Part shown: positions 7,251 through 14,126 of the stretch, one piece after another
How the letters are laid out: the number at the start of each line of letters is the position of its first letter
Numbering within the stretch: the first letter of the stretch is position 1
Source: Actinomycetota bacterium
GTDB taxonomy: Bacteria; Actinomycetota; Thermoleophilia; UBA2241
Direction of reading: 5' to 3'
Length of the DNA: 15,500 nucleotides
NCBI GenBank assembly: GCA_026392265.1
Contig: JAPLCL010000090.1
Coordinates: 1 to 15,500, forward strand
Position numbers and translations under genes: made by a program
The notes under the pieces: generated by a model
Told to the model about the DNA's origin: nothing
Seen by the model: the letters and a program-made list of their open reading frames with translations, nothing else
Database searches by the model: none

Positions 7251-8384
7251 TTGCCGGACGTCAAGCGCGGCACGGGAGCGCCGGCCGCAGGCCGGCGCTC
7301 GTTCGGGCCGCTGCTCACGACCGACGGCCGCCTCCGCTTCCTCGACCTGGCGCGCGGCTTGGCCATCGTCTTCATGGTCTTCCAGCACGTCCAGCTGCTG
7401 TTCGCCGTGGGCTCCGGCGAGGACTCGCTGCTCGGCGCGACCTTTCTGCTCCTCGGCACCGCCCCGGCCGCCCCGGTGTTCATGGTCGCGATGGGCTTTC
7501 TGTTCGGGAGCTCCACGCGCACCGGCGTGCGCAGCGGCGTGGTGCGCGGCCTGCAGCTCTTCGCGCTCGGCTACGCGCTCAACCTACTGCGCTTCGTCCT
7601 GCCGCTGCTGGTGCGCGGCGACCCGCAGGCCATCGAACTCTTCGGCGGCACCTGGTGGGGGGCGTTCTTCGAGATCGACATCCTCCAGCTCGCCGGCCTC
7701 TCGCTGATCGTCCTGGGGCCGGTCAAACGCCACGTGCGCGACCCGCGCCTCGTCCTGGCGCTGGCAGCGGCGGTCGCGGTGGTCTCGCCGCTCCTCTGGG
7801 GAGTCGGCGGCGGGAGCGTCGTCCTCGACCCGCTGTGGGGGCTCGGCGAGTGGGTGTCATTCCCGCTCTTCCCCTGGCTCGCCTACCCGCTCCTCGGCCT
7901 CTCGCTCGCCGGGTTCGCCGCCCGGGCGACCTCCGCCGGCGGGCTCATGCGCGCCTGGGCGCTGGCAGGGGCGGCGGCGGTGCTCGCCGGCGCAGCGCTG
8001 GTGGTACTCGCGCCGGTCGGCTCGAGCATCCTCGCCTTCGGCGACTACTACCGCAGCGGCCTACCGGTGCAGCTGCTGCTGGCGGGCTTCGTGCTGCTCT
8101 GGCTGCCGCTCCTGTGGTGGCTGGACCGCCGCCTTACCTGGCGCGCGGTGCCACGCTACCTCACCTCGCTGAGCCGCAACATCACCGCCGTCTACCTCAT
8201 CCAGTGGGCGCTGATCGGCTGGCTGGCGATCGGCCTCGGTGTGTTCGACCAGCCGTCGTGGCTGGCGGCGCTGCTCGGCGTGCCGATCCTGGTCGCCAGT
8301 CACCTGCTGGCGCTCGGCTTCGGGCGTCTGGCCGCCGGGTGGCGCGGGCGGGGTCGGCCGAGGGCGGCGACCGCAAGCGAGTAG
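7251..8384 (+). CDS. Polytopic membrane acyltransferase-like protein (HGSNAT/YeiB type)
   Basis: A 377-residue integral membrane protein with about ten hydrophobic segments. The first membrane segment begins RFLDLARGLAIVFMVFQHVQ (residues 29-48), the D-x-x-RG...H signature of acetyltransferases resembling heparan-alpha-glucosaminide N-acetyltransferase. The last part, SLSRNITAVYLIQWALIGW, also resembles that group. Such proteins move acyl groups across or at the membrane onto sugars; the substrate here is unknown. The only start that keeps the first signature is TTG 7251. It has no clear Shine-Dalgarno but lies 10 nt after the higA stop, so reinitiation or coupling is possible. The ATG at codon 42 would remove the signature. 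A perfect 11-bp hairpin lies within the first 17 codons. The C-terminus is basic (RGRGRPR). Family assignment is moderate; membrane topology is firm. Confidence 0.7.
   Translation: MPDVKRGTGAPAAGRRSFGPLLTTDGRLRFLDLARGLAIVFMVFQHVQLLFAVGSGEDSLLGATFLLLGTAPAAPVFMVAMGFLFGSSTRTGVRSGVVRGLQLFALGYALNLLRFVLPLLVRGDPQAIELFGGTWWGAFFEIDILQLAGLSLIVLGPVKRHVRDPRLVLALAAAVAVVSPLLWGVGGGSVVLDPLWGLGEWVSFPLFPWLAYPLLGLSLAGFAARATSAGGLMRAWALAGAAAVLAGAALVVLAPVGSSILAFGDYYRSGLPVQLLLAGFVLLWLPLLWWLDRRLTWRAVPRYLTSLSRNITAVYLIQWALIGWLAIGLGVFDQPSWLAALLGVPILVASHLLALGFGRLAAGWRGRGRPRAATASE
7276..7300. repeat. Perfect 11-bp inverted repeat with 3-nt loop
   Basis: GAGCGCCGGCC-GCA-GGCCGGCGCTC, a very stable GC hairpin 36 nt after the higA stop, inside the first codons of the membrane gene if TTG 7251 is its start. 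No U-run follows on the plus strand. It could end or attenuate higBA transcription, or control translation of the next gene. Confidence 0.6.
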
Positions 8385-8439
8385 CGCGCAGAGGCCGCGA
8401 TCTCCGCAGCGCACAGACGCATCGGGTCATACTCATTCG

Positions 8440-8814
8440 ATGTCCTCGACCCTGACACCGCAGCAGCTCGACGCGTACCGGCAGACCATGCGGCGCGGCG
8501 CAGCAGAAGCCGACAGGCGTCGCGCGGACCGTCGCGAAGCGGCTTGGGCGCTGGCGCGCGAGGCCGCGGACCTTCTGCGCTCGCGCTACGGGGCCACGCG
8601 CGTGCTCGCCTTCGGTTCACTCGTCGAGGGCACGCATTTCAGCGAGCGCTCAGACATCGACCTCGCCGCTGAGGTGCTCCGCCCCAGCGATCACTTCGCC
8701 GCCCTGGGCCGCCTCCTCACGCTGTCGCGCGACTTCGAGTTCGACCTCGTCGATCTGGGCGCCTGCCCCCCCGGCCTGCGCGCCGTCATCCTGGCTGAAG
8801 GCCTGCCGCTGTGA
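8440..8814 (+). CDS. Minimal nucleotidyltransferase (MntA-like antitoxin)
   Basis: A 124-residue protein with the MNT fold signature: GS at residues 59-60 followed by SERSDIDLA, giving D72 and D74, and a third acidic residue in FEFDLVDLG (D102). MNT proteins of MNT-HEPN (type VII) toxin-antitoxin pairs transfer AMP to a tyrosine of the HEPN RNase to silence it. The next reading frame, which overlaps by GTGA, is a truncated HepT-like protein, so this was very probably such a pair. ATG 8440 is the first ATG of the domain frame; the Shine-Dalgarno is weak, and the ATG at codon 17 is an alternative. The N-terminal 50 residues are helical and Arg/Ala-rich. The active-site residues are all present, so the enzyme could still be active even though its partner appears broken. 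Confidence 0.75.
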   Translation: MSSTLTPQQLDAYRQTMRRGAAEADRRRADRREAAWALAREAADLLRSRYGATRVLAFGSLVEGTHFSERSDIDLAAEVLRPSDHFAALGRLLTLSRDFEFDLVDLGACPPGLRAVILAEGLPL

Positions 8815-8924
8815 GCAACGGTGACTACCGCGCCGTGGCCGGGCGCATCCGGCAGGAGCTCACGGCCCTGGAGACAGTCGCCGCGAGGGCCGGCGGCGCG
8901 TGGGCCAAGGCTGCCCAAGGCTGA
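8811..8924 (+). pseudogene. Truncated HepT-like (HEPN) toxin remnant
   Basis: A GTG overlapping the MNT stop as GTGA opens a 37-codon frame (SNGDYRAVAGRIRQELTALE..., ending AWAKAAQG). It reads like the first helices of HepT-like proteins, which are normally about 110-150 residues and partner MNT genes in just this arrangement. The frame stops at TGA 8922-8924, before the RNase motif (R-x4-6-H) of HEPN proteins. I found no continuation of that domain in any forward frame up to 9122. A 9-bp direct repeat, CCAAGGCTG, at 8905-8913 and 8915-8923 sits exactly at the break, which suggests a small duplication or deletion. The similarity is from memory of the family and should be checked; it could also be a genuine short peptide. 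Confidence 0.55.
8905..8923. repeat. Short direct repeat at the HepT break point
   Basis: CCAAGGCTG occurs twice with one base between copies (10-bp period), ending at the premature stop. A 10-bp tandem duplication shifts the frame by one, so it is a plausible scar of the event that ended the HEPN frame. Removing one copy does not restore an evident HEPN sequence. Confidence 0.5.
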
Positions 8925-9050
8925 CTCACTCAGAAGCCGGCGAGACCTCGACTCCTTCCCCGCCGACGTCAGCGAGCCCTGACCCGCAGCGCCTGTGCCG
9001 CGCGCCTGCGGCGCACACCACTCCTTCTCGTCCCGCACCACGCCGGCTTC

Positions 9051-9076
9051 CCTCCGCCGGTGGCCGGCAGCGGAGG
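9051..9076. repeat. Stem-loop in the leader of the ATP-grasp gene
   Basis: CCTCCGC pairs with GCGGAGG, with an inner CCGG-TGG-CCGG, so almost the whole 26 nt can pair. It is 46 nt before the start of the ATP-grasp gene, in a 198-bp stretch (8925-9122) with no gene. A smaller GCGCC-TGC-GGCGC dyad lies at 9002-9014. It could be a terminator of the MNT transcript or a leader structure; there is no U-tract. Confidence 0.5.
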
Positions 9077-9122
9077 TTCGCCCCGGCCTGCGGCGAAGTC
9101 ACCGAACGGAGGGGGTACCGGA

Positions 9123-10493
9123 ATGAATGAGGAACTTCGCGAAAACGACCAGCGGCGGGAGGCGATCCTGCGCTGGAACGACCTGCTCGCCGCGTGCTCA
9201 GACCCGGGGACGGTGCTCGACACCATCCTGAGCTTGCAGGAGGAGCGCGGCCTGATGAGCGGCGGCAGGCCCTTCTGCGGGGTGGCCCGGCCGCGCTTCG
9301 TGACCGCCGCCGAGATGGGGCAGGAACAGCGCGCCGTGACCCACCTCTCCACTGCCGTCCGCAAGGTCCGTGACGCGGTGCTGGCGGACGAGCGGCTGCG
9401 CGCCGATCACCTGGCGGGCTTCGACGAGTGGCTCGCGAGTATCGCCGCCCTCGAACCGCGCGCCCACGCGCCGCGCTCGATCCTGCGCTTCGACTCCTTC
9501 ACCACCCCGAGCGGCCTGCGCTTCGTGGAGCTGAACGGCGATATCCCCATGGGCAGCGTCGCCAACGACGGGCTGGCGGCGGTCTTCCGCACGCTGGGCT
9601 TCTACGCGGAGTTCGAGGACCATTACGACGTGCGCCCCGATCTGGTGCAGCTCGGCATGATCCAGACCTTCCTCCACGTCTGGCAGGGCGAGGGTGGCCA
9701 CGGCACGCCCAGGATGTGCGTGCTGAGCTTCCCCGGTGGCATCGAGGACGTCTTCACGCAGCTCAACGCCGGCGACCTGGGCAGGCTGGGCTTCGAGATC
9801 ACGGCGGCCCATCCGGAGGACCTGGAGCTGCGCGACGGTAGGCTCCGCGCCAACGGCCGCGTGGTGGACCTCGTCTACCGCATCATGCACCTGGGCGACT
9901 GCCTGCGCCGCGCCGACGAGATCGCCCCGTTGCTGCAGGCGGTCAAGCAGGGCGCGGTGTGTCTGGTGAACCCCTTCCGCAGTGCGGTGCTCAGCCACAA
10001 GTACCTGTTCGCCCTGCTCACCGACGAGCGTCACGACTTCGGCTTCACGCGGAGCGAGCAGGCCGCCATCCGCGCGCACGTACCGTGGGGCCGGGTGCTA
10101 CGGGACGGCCCCTCAAGCGATCCGCAAGGCAGGTCGATCGACCTGCTCGAGTTCGTCTCCAGTCATAAGGACGACCTCGTGCTGAAGCCGGCCCACGAGG
10201 CCGGCGGCGCCGGTGTGGAGCTCGGCTGGCGCTGCGACCAGGCCGCCTGGGACGGGGTCGTGGCCGCGGCCGCCGGCGCGGAGTGGGTGGTCCAGGAGAG
10301 GATCGAGGTGGCCCACGAGGAGTACCCGCTCCTGGAGGCGGGCTTCCCTCTGCGCGACTTCTTCGAGGACACCGACCCCTTCCACTTCCCCGGCGGGTAC
10401 TCGGCGGTCATGACCAGGATCAGCACCGCCGAGATCACCAACGTGGCCCTCGGGGGCAGCATCGTCCCCACCTTCGTCATCGACGCCCGGTGA
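9123..10493 (+). CDS. Glutathionylspermidine-synthase-like (circularly permuted) ATP-grasp ligase
   Basis: A 456-residue soluble protein. Residues 122-140 read RFDSFTTPSGLRFVELNGD, matching the R-x-D...G...E-x-N-x-D block that carries the Mg/ATP ligands (here D124, E136, N138) in glutathionylspermidine-synthase-type ATP-grasp enzymes. After it come VNPFRSAVLSHKYLFALL and then VLKPAHEAGGAGVELGW with K355 as probable ATP-binding lysine. This order, acidic block before the lysine/glycine loop, is the circularly permuted arrangement. Such enzymes form amide bonds by way of an acyl phosphate. The substrate is unknown. The ATG at 9123 has GGAGGGGG at 9108-9115. The stop overlaps the MFS gene start as GTGA, so ligase and exporter are coupled. 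A peptide, polyamine conjugate or other amide product is inferred. The family call is good; the reaction is open. Confidence 0.72.
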   Translation: MNEELRENDQRREAILRWNDLLAACSDPGTVLDTILSLQEERGLMSGGRPFCGVARPRFVTAAEMGQEQRAVTHLSTAVRKVRDAVLADERLRADHLAGFDEWLASIAALEPRAHAPRSILRFDSFTTPSGLRFVELNGDIPMGSVANDGLAAVFRTLGFYAEFEDHYDVRPDLVQLGMIQTFLHVWQGEGGHGTPRMCVLSFPGGIEDVFTQLNAGDLGRLGFEITAAHPEDLELRDGRLRANGRVVDLVYRIMHLGDCLRRADEIAPLLQAVKQGAVCLVNPFRSAVLSHKYLFALLTDERHDFGFTRSEQAAIRAHVPWGRVLRDGPSSDPQGRSIDLLEFVSSHKDDLVLKPAHEAGGAGVELGWRCDQAAWDGVVAAAAGAEWVVQERIEVAHEEYPLLEAGFPLRDFFEDTDPFHFPGGYSAVMTRISTAEITNVALGGSIVPTFVIDAR

Positions 10494-11950
10494 CCGCGGG
10501 CGCGATCAGCGACCGGCGCGGCCGGCTGCTGCTGATCGGCAGCGTCGCCGTGGCCGTCTTCATGGCGCGGCTCGACATCTACATCGTGAGCATCTCCCTG
10601 CCCACCATCGCCCGGCACTTCCACGCCAGTACGAGTGCCGCCTCCTGGGTGGCCATGGGCTACCTGCTCTTCAACTGCGGCTCCATGCTGCTCGTGGGGC
10701 GCATCGCCGACGCGGTCAGCGCCCGCACGTTGTTCCTCGTCGGGTACGTGATCTTCATCGCCGCTTCGCTCCTCTGCGGCCTCTCGACCAGCCTGGGCAT
10801 GCTCATCGCCTGCCGCTGCGTGCAGGGCGTCGGCGGTGCGGTCCTCGTGATCCTCACGTACACGGTCATCGCCCGCTTCCTTCCCGCCGCCGGCCTCGGC
10901 GGCGCCATGGGGCTCCTGGCCACGGCCGGGGCGCTGGGGATCGCCGTGGGCTCGCCGCTGGGCGGCTTCCTCACGGAGCAGCTCTCCTGGCAGTGGGTCT
11001 TCTTCGTCACCGTGCCGATCGGCGTCGTGGCCATGGTGCTGGCCTGGCGGTCGGTGCCGGCGCAGGGCGGCAGCGAGCGGCGCCTGGGCGGCCTGGACTA
11101 CGCCGGCGCCGCCCTGGGTTTCCTCGCCGTGGCGGCGTTCGTCACGGCGCTTTCCGTGGGCGAGGAGGCCGGCTGGGGCTCGGCGCCGGTCGTGGCGCTC
11201 CTCGGTCTCTCCGTGGTCGCCGCGGTGCTCTTCTTCGTCCGCCAGCGGCACGCCAAAGACCCGCTGGTGGCGCGGTCACTGCTTCACGAGAGGCGCTTTC
11301 TGCTGGCCAACGCCATCACCCTCTGCGGGCTGATCCTCATGGGCGGCAACAGCTTCCTCATGCCGTTCTATCTGGAGCTGGCGAAGGGGCTCAGCTCCGG
11401 GTCTGCGGGCCTGGTGCTGCTCATCTACGCCGCCACCTTCATGGTGCTCTCGCCGTTCACCGGTCGGCTGGCCGACCGCCACTCCCCCTGGCGCCTCTGC
11501 GCAAGCGGTATGGGCGTAGGGGCGGCGGCGTGCGTCGCCTACGCCCTGCTGCTCGGTTCCCCAGGGCTCGCCGCCGCGGTCGTCTTCCTGGTGAGCCTGG
11601 CGCTGGTGTACGCGCTCTTCATGGCCGCCAACGCCAAACAGGTGCTCGAGTCGGCGCCGAGTGAGCACAAGGGCGCCGCCTCGGCCGTGTTCGGGACGCT
11701 CTACACCCTGAGCCTCCTCCTGGGCGTGAACCTGTTCGAGACCGTCTACTCGCAGGCGGTCCCGGTGCAGGTCACCGCGGCCGCGGGCCATGCCGGGACC
11801 GCGGCCGCGACGGGCTGGTGGCTGCCGGGGTTCAGCGCTGCGTACCTGGTCGGGGCGGTCGCCTGCGGCCTCGCCCTACTGCTCTGCTTCGGGGTACCGT
11901 TGCTCGAGCAGGCGGCGGCGTGGCGACCCGCCGCGCCGGAGCTTCTGTAG
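10490..11950 (+). CDS. MFS transporter, DHA2-type (EmrB/QacA-like) exporter
   Basis: A 486-residue integral membrane protein with about 14 hydrophobic segments. It starts at GTG 10490, overlapping the ligase stop by 4 bp. The first helix has FMARLDIYIVSISLPTI, the DHA2 form of the LDxTIVNVALP motif. Motif A is GRIADAVSARTLF after helix 2, an RCVQGVGGA motif B follows, and motif C is GALGIAVGSPLGGFL in helix 5. A second loop motif, GRLADRHSPWRL, begins the second half. DHA2 proteins expel small molecules using the proton gradient. Coupling to an ATP-grasp ligase suggests it exports that enzyme's product or protects against it. The stop faces the next gene's stop with 3 bp between them. Substrate cannot be read from the sequence. 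Confidence 0.9.
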   Translation: MTAGAISDRRGRLLLIGSVAVAVFMARLDIYIVSISLPTIARHFHASTSAASWVAMGYLLFNCGSMLLVGRIADAVSARTLFLVGYVIFIAASLLCGLSTSLGMLIACRCVQGVGGAVLVILTYTVIARFLPAAGLGGAMGLLATAGALGIAVGSPLGGFLTEQLSWQWVFFVTVPIGVVAMVLAWRSVPAQGGSERRLGGLDYAGAALGFLAVAAFVTALSVGEEAGWGSAPVVALLGLSVVAAVLFFVRQRHAKDPLVARSLLHERRFLLANAITLCGLILMGGNSFLMPFYLELAKGLSSGSAGLVLLIYAATFMVLSPFTGRLADRHSPWRLCASGMGVGAAACVAYALLLGSPGLAAAVVFLVSLALVYALFMAANAKQVLESAPSEHKGAASAVFGTLYTLSLLLGVNLFETVYSQAVPVQVTAAAGHAGTAAATGWWLPGFSAAYLVGAVACGLALLLCFGVPLLEQAAAWRPAAPELL

Positions 11951-11953
11951 GCC

Positions 11954-13441
11954 TCAAGACAAGGCCACCGCCGAAGGCGGCGGCAGGCGCAGCAGCACAC
12001 GACCCGGTAGCTCCGCGGTTCCCTCGCGGCGGCGCAGCTCCGTCACTCCGATCGCCGCCTCGCCGACGAGGACGAAGCTGTCCGCCGCGGTGAAGACCAG
12101 CTGCAGCGCATCCTTCAGCGCCCGATCAAGGTACGGCGCGTGGCGCAGGAGGGTGTAGAGCAGCAGCGCCCTGTCGCGATGGGTGCCGGTGCCGAAGAGC
12201 AGCACCTCGTCCGGCAGGGCGATCCGCTCGAGGTCGTCGAAGATGGAGTCCCGGCCGGCGACCTCGCGCACAACGTCGAGCGCGCCGGGCAAGGAGATGA
12301 TGCCGGCGGCCCGCTTCCGCGTCAGATGGCCACGGGCCGCCGCCTCGACGTAGGCCTCGGGGTGCTCCACCCAGAGATCGCGGAAGGCGTAGTGCGCCAG
12401 CTCCATGACGGAACCCGGGTACTCGCCGGCGAGCTCCTTGAGCCGCCGCCGCGCCGCGGCGGCGTCCGGCGCCTCGTCGAGGGTTCGCAGGCAGGCCTCG
12501 TCGAGGGGATCGGGCACGAAGCGAATGCCCCGTTCGCGCGCCTCGGCGATCTGCCGCAGCTCGGCGCCAAAGAAGCGCGTCAGCCACTCGTCGGTGCGTG
12601 CCAGCCGCGCCGGGCTCAGCGTCGATTCGTTGGTGTGGAAGCGGTGCCCGCCCAGTGGCGTCACGAGACGGTCCAGACCCTGTTGCCTGGCCGCGAAGGC
12701 CTTCTGGACGGCGGCTGCGTCGGTGGAGGCACACTCTCGCGCCCAGGAGTCGGCGTCGTGGTACTCGTGCTTGCCGTTGAACCAGTAGCCGCGCCCGTGA
12801 CGCTCCACCAGTGTGGTGTAGTGGAGCGGCGAGCCGAACACGACGACGCCCTCCAGCGGGACGTGGCCGGCCGCCCAGGCGAGGGCGGCCGACAGCACGG
12901 CCTCGTCGGCGCAAGAAGTGATGCCGAGCGGCTTGTGCTTGCCGCGGTGCAGGCGCCGCCGGTGGGCACGGATGACGTCGATGGTGGAGTACTCGTAGTC
13001 GGGGAACGCGCCGGCGTCGATGAGCGGCAGGATGTCCTGCTTGCCGCTGAGGATGCCCATCTCGCGACGCTCCTCCAGACCGCGACGGATGACAGCCACC
13101 ACGTAGTCGACCTCATGGGAGCCAAGCCGCGCGCGCTCCTCCTTGAGGTCGAGGCATCCCCAGATCTCCTCGACCTCACGGGGGCTGGCATGGAAGAGGT
13201 GCCGGTCCATGTAGTCGTGGATCTCCTCCATGACGAGCTCCGGCCCGTTGTCCGCCGAGCGACCGTGCGGCGCGGCCGCCCCAGCAGCGGCCGTCTTCAG
13301 GCGGATCTTCTCCCTGAAGTCCCAGAGAGAGGGCGACATGAGGTCGGCGAGCAGCAGGGCCATGAGCAGGTCGGGTTCGCGGGCGGCCTCCAGAAGGGCC
13401 GGCCGCGCCGCCCAGGACAGCCGTGAGATGTCGGCGCTCAC
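11954..13441 (-). CDS. Transglutaminase-like cysteine enzyme with a degenerate second half
   Basis: A 495-residue protein that I cannot assign to a named family. In the N-terminal half, GITSCADEAVLSAALAWA (C177) is followed by VVVFGSPLHYTTLV (H207) and GRGYWFNGKHEY (N222). The spacings, 30 and 15 residues, and flanking residues match the Cys-His-Asp/Asn core of the transglutaminase/papain-like fold. Near the C-terminus LPDEVLLFGTGTHRDRALLL resembles the same nucleophile segment with the Cys position occupied by H421 or T420, then SFVLVGEA, suggesting a second, inactive repeat. There is no signal peptide or membrane segment. The start is GTG 13441 with GGGGAAG just upstream; the frame stays open 40 codons farther, with an ATG at 13498, but that part has no Shine-Dalgarno and looks non-coding. 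It converges on the ATP-grasp/MFS pair. Hydrolysis or transfer on an amide bond is inferred. Confidence 0.6.
   Translation of the reverse strand: MSADISRLSWAARPALLEAAREPDLLMALLLADLMSPSLWDFREKIRLKTAAAGAAAPHGRSADNGPELVMEEIHDYMDRHLFHASPREVEEIWGCLDLKEERARLGSHEVDYVVAVIRRGLEERREMGILSGKQDILPLIDAGAFPDYEYSTIDVIRAHRRRLHRGKHKPLGITSCADEAVLSAALAWAAGHVPLEGVVVFGSPLHYTTLVERHGRGYWFNGKHEYHDADSWARECASTDAAAVQKAFAARQQGLDRLVTPLGGHRFHTNESTLSPARLARTDEWLTRFFGAELRQIAEARERGIRFVPDPLDEACLRTLDEAPDAAAARRRLKELAGEYPGSVMELAHYAFRDLWVEHPEAYVEAAARGHLTRKRAAGIISLPGALDVVREVAGRDSIFDDLERIALPDEVLLFGTGTHRDRALLLYTLLRHAPYLDRALKDALQLVFTAADSFVLVGEAAIGVTELRRREGTAELPGRVLLRLPPPSAVALS
11964..11984. terminator. Possible stem-loop at the convergent gene ends
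   Basis: GCCACCGCC-GAA-GGCGGCGGC can form a 9-bp stem with one mismatch, 14 nt past the MFS stop and within the last codons of the opposing gene. There is no U-tract in either direction, so an intrinsic terminator is only possible. Confidence 0.3.
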
Positions 13442-13494
13442 GTCACTTCCCCATTCGTGTCGGTCGCGGCACGAGGTCAGCCGCCTGCCGTGGT

Positions 13495-13518
13495 GCATCG
13501 GCTGTGGGTCGCCGATGC
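13495..13518. repeat. Perfect 8-bp inverted repeat with 8-nt loop
   Basis: GCATCGGC-N8-GCCGATGC lies between mntP and the transglutaminase-like gene, 54 nt before the latter's start. It may be a regulator site for that gene or part of a termination region for the mntP operon; no U-run follows. Confidence 0.5.
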
Positions 13519-13520
13519 CT

Positions 13521-13554
13521 CCCGCTCTCGACGACAATGATATGTCGGAGCGGG
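13521..13554. repeat. Bulged 12-bp stem-loop just after mntP
   Basis: CCCGCTC + CGACA on the left pairs with TGTCG + GAGCGGG on the right, with loop ATGATA and a 4-nt TCGA bulge on the left arm. It begins 11 nt after the mntP stop on the minus strand, the position expected of a terminator, though without U-tract. It also contains a 16-bp palindrome in an AT-rich island, which could be a protein-binding site. Confidence 0.5.
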
Positions 13555-13565
13555 CACGCACGGGG

Positions 13566-14126
13566 CTAGAACAGGTGGTCGAACAGGATCTTGACGCCGA
13601 TGCCGATCAGGATCAGGCCACCGACGATCTCCATGCGCTTGCCGAGGAGCGAGCCAAAGCGACAGCCGAGGTGCAGGCCCGCAGCCGTGAAGCCGAAGGC
13701 CACGATGCCGATGATCACGGCCGGGTACCAGATCTGAACCCCGATGAGAGCCAGCGAAAGACCCACCGCGAGGGCGTCGATGCTCGTCGCCACCGAGAGG
13801 ATGATCAGCGTTCTGCCATGGGTGGGATCCTTGGCGGCGTTGTTCTCCTCGTCGCCCCAGATCGCCTCGTAGATCATCTTGCCGCCGATCGCGGCGAGCA
13901 GCCCGAAGGCGATCCAGTGATCGACGCCGGTGATCCAGCGCGCGAAGGTCAGGCCGGCGAGCCAGCCGAGGATCGGCATGAAGGCCTGGAAGAGGCCGAA
14001 GTACGCAGCCAGACGCAGCGTCGTGCGGGTGCTCACCTGGCACTGCTTGAGGCCGATGCCGAGAGAGACCGCGAAGGCGTCCATCGCGAGGCCGACGGCG
14101 ATGCCGAGGATGGCCAGCAGACTCAT
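13566..14126 (-). CDS. mntP: Manganese efflux pump MntP
   Basis: A 186-residue inner-membrane protein with six predicted helices in two repeated halves. The first helix carries GLAMDAFAVSLGIG with D16, and the fourth ATSIDALAVGLSLA with D117; these paired Asp motifs are the hallmark of MntP (DUF204) and line the cation path. The length matches the family. The ATG at 14126 overlaps the FAH-gene stop as ATGA. The nearest G-rich stretch, GGGGAG, is about 17 nt upstream, too far to act well, so translation probably depends on ribosomes finishing the upstream gene. That matters because the upstream gene has an in-frame stop. MntP genes often follow a Mn-sensing riboswitch, but none is visible here because the gene sits at the end of an operon. 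Confidence 0.92.
   Translation of the reverse strand: MSLLAILGIAVGLAMDAFAVSLGIGLKQCQVSTRTTLRLAAYFGLFQAFMPILGWLAGLTFARWITGVDHWIAFGLLAAIGGKMIYEAIWGDEENNAAKDPTHGRTLIILSVATSIDALAVGLSLALIGVQIWYPAVIIGIVAFGFTAAGLHLGCRFGSLLGKRMEIVGGLILIGIGVKILFDHLF

Noticed and set aside
8239..8814. Nucleotidyltransferase start at 8239 (191 residues)
   Set aside because: It would overlap the acyltransferase gene by about 145 bp and adds sequence that is only a shadow of that gene; ATG 8440 fits the domain.
10163..11251. Minus-strand open frame of 362 codons across the ligase/MFS junction
   Set aside because: It is His/Glu/Gly-rich low-complexity translation, antisense to two clear protein families.
12140..13426. 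Plus-strand open frame of 428 codons opposite the transglutaminase-like gene
   Set aside because: No recognisable motif, while the minus-strand frame has a coherent catalytic core; treated as a shadow.
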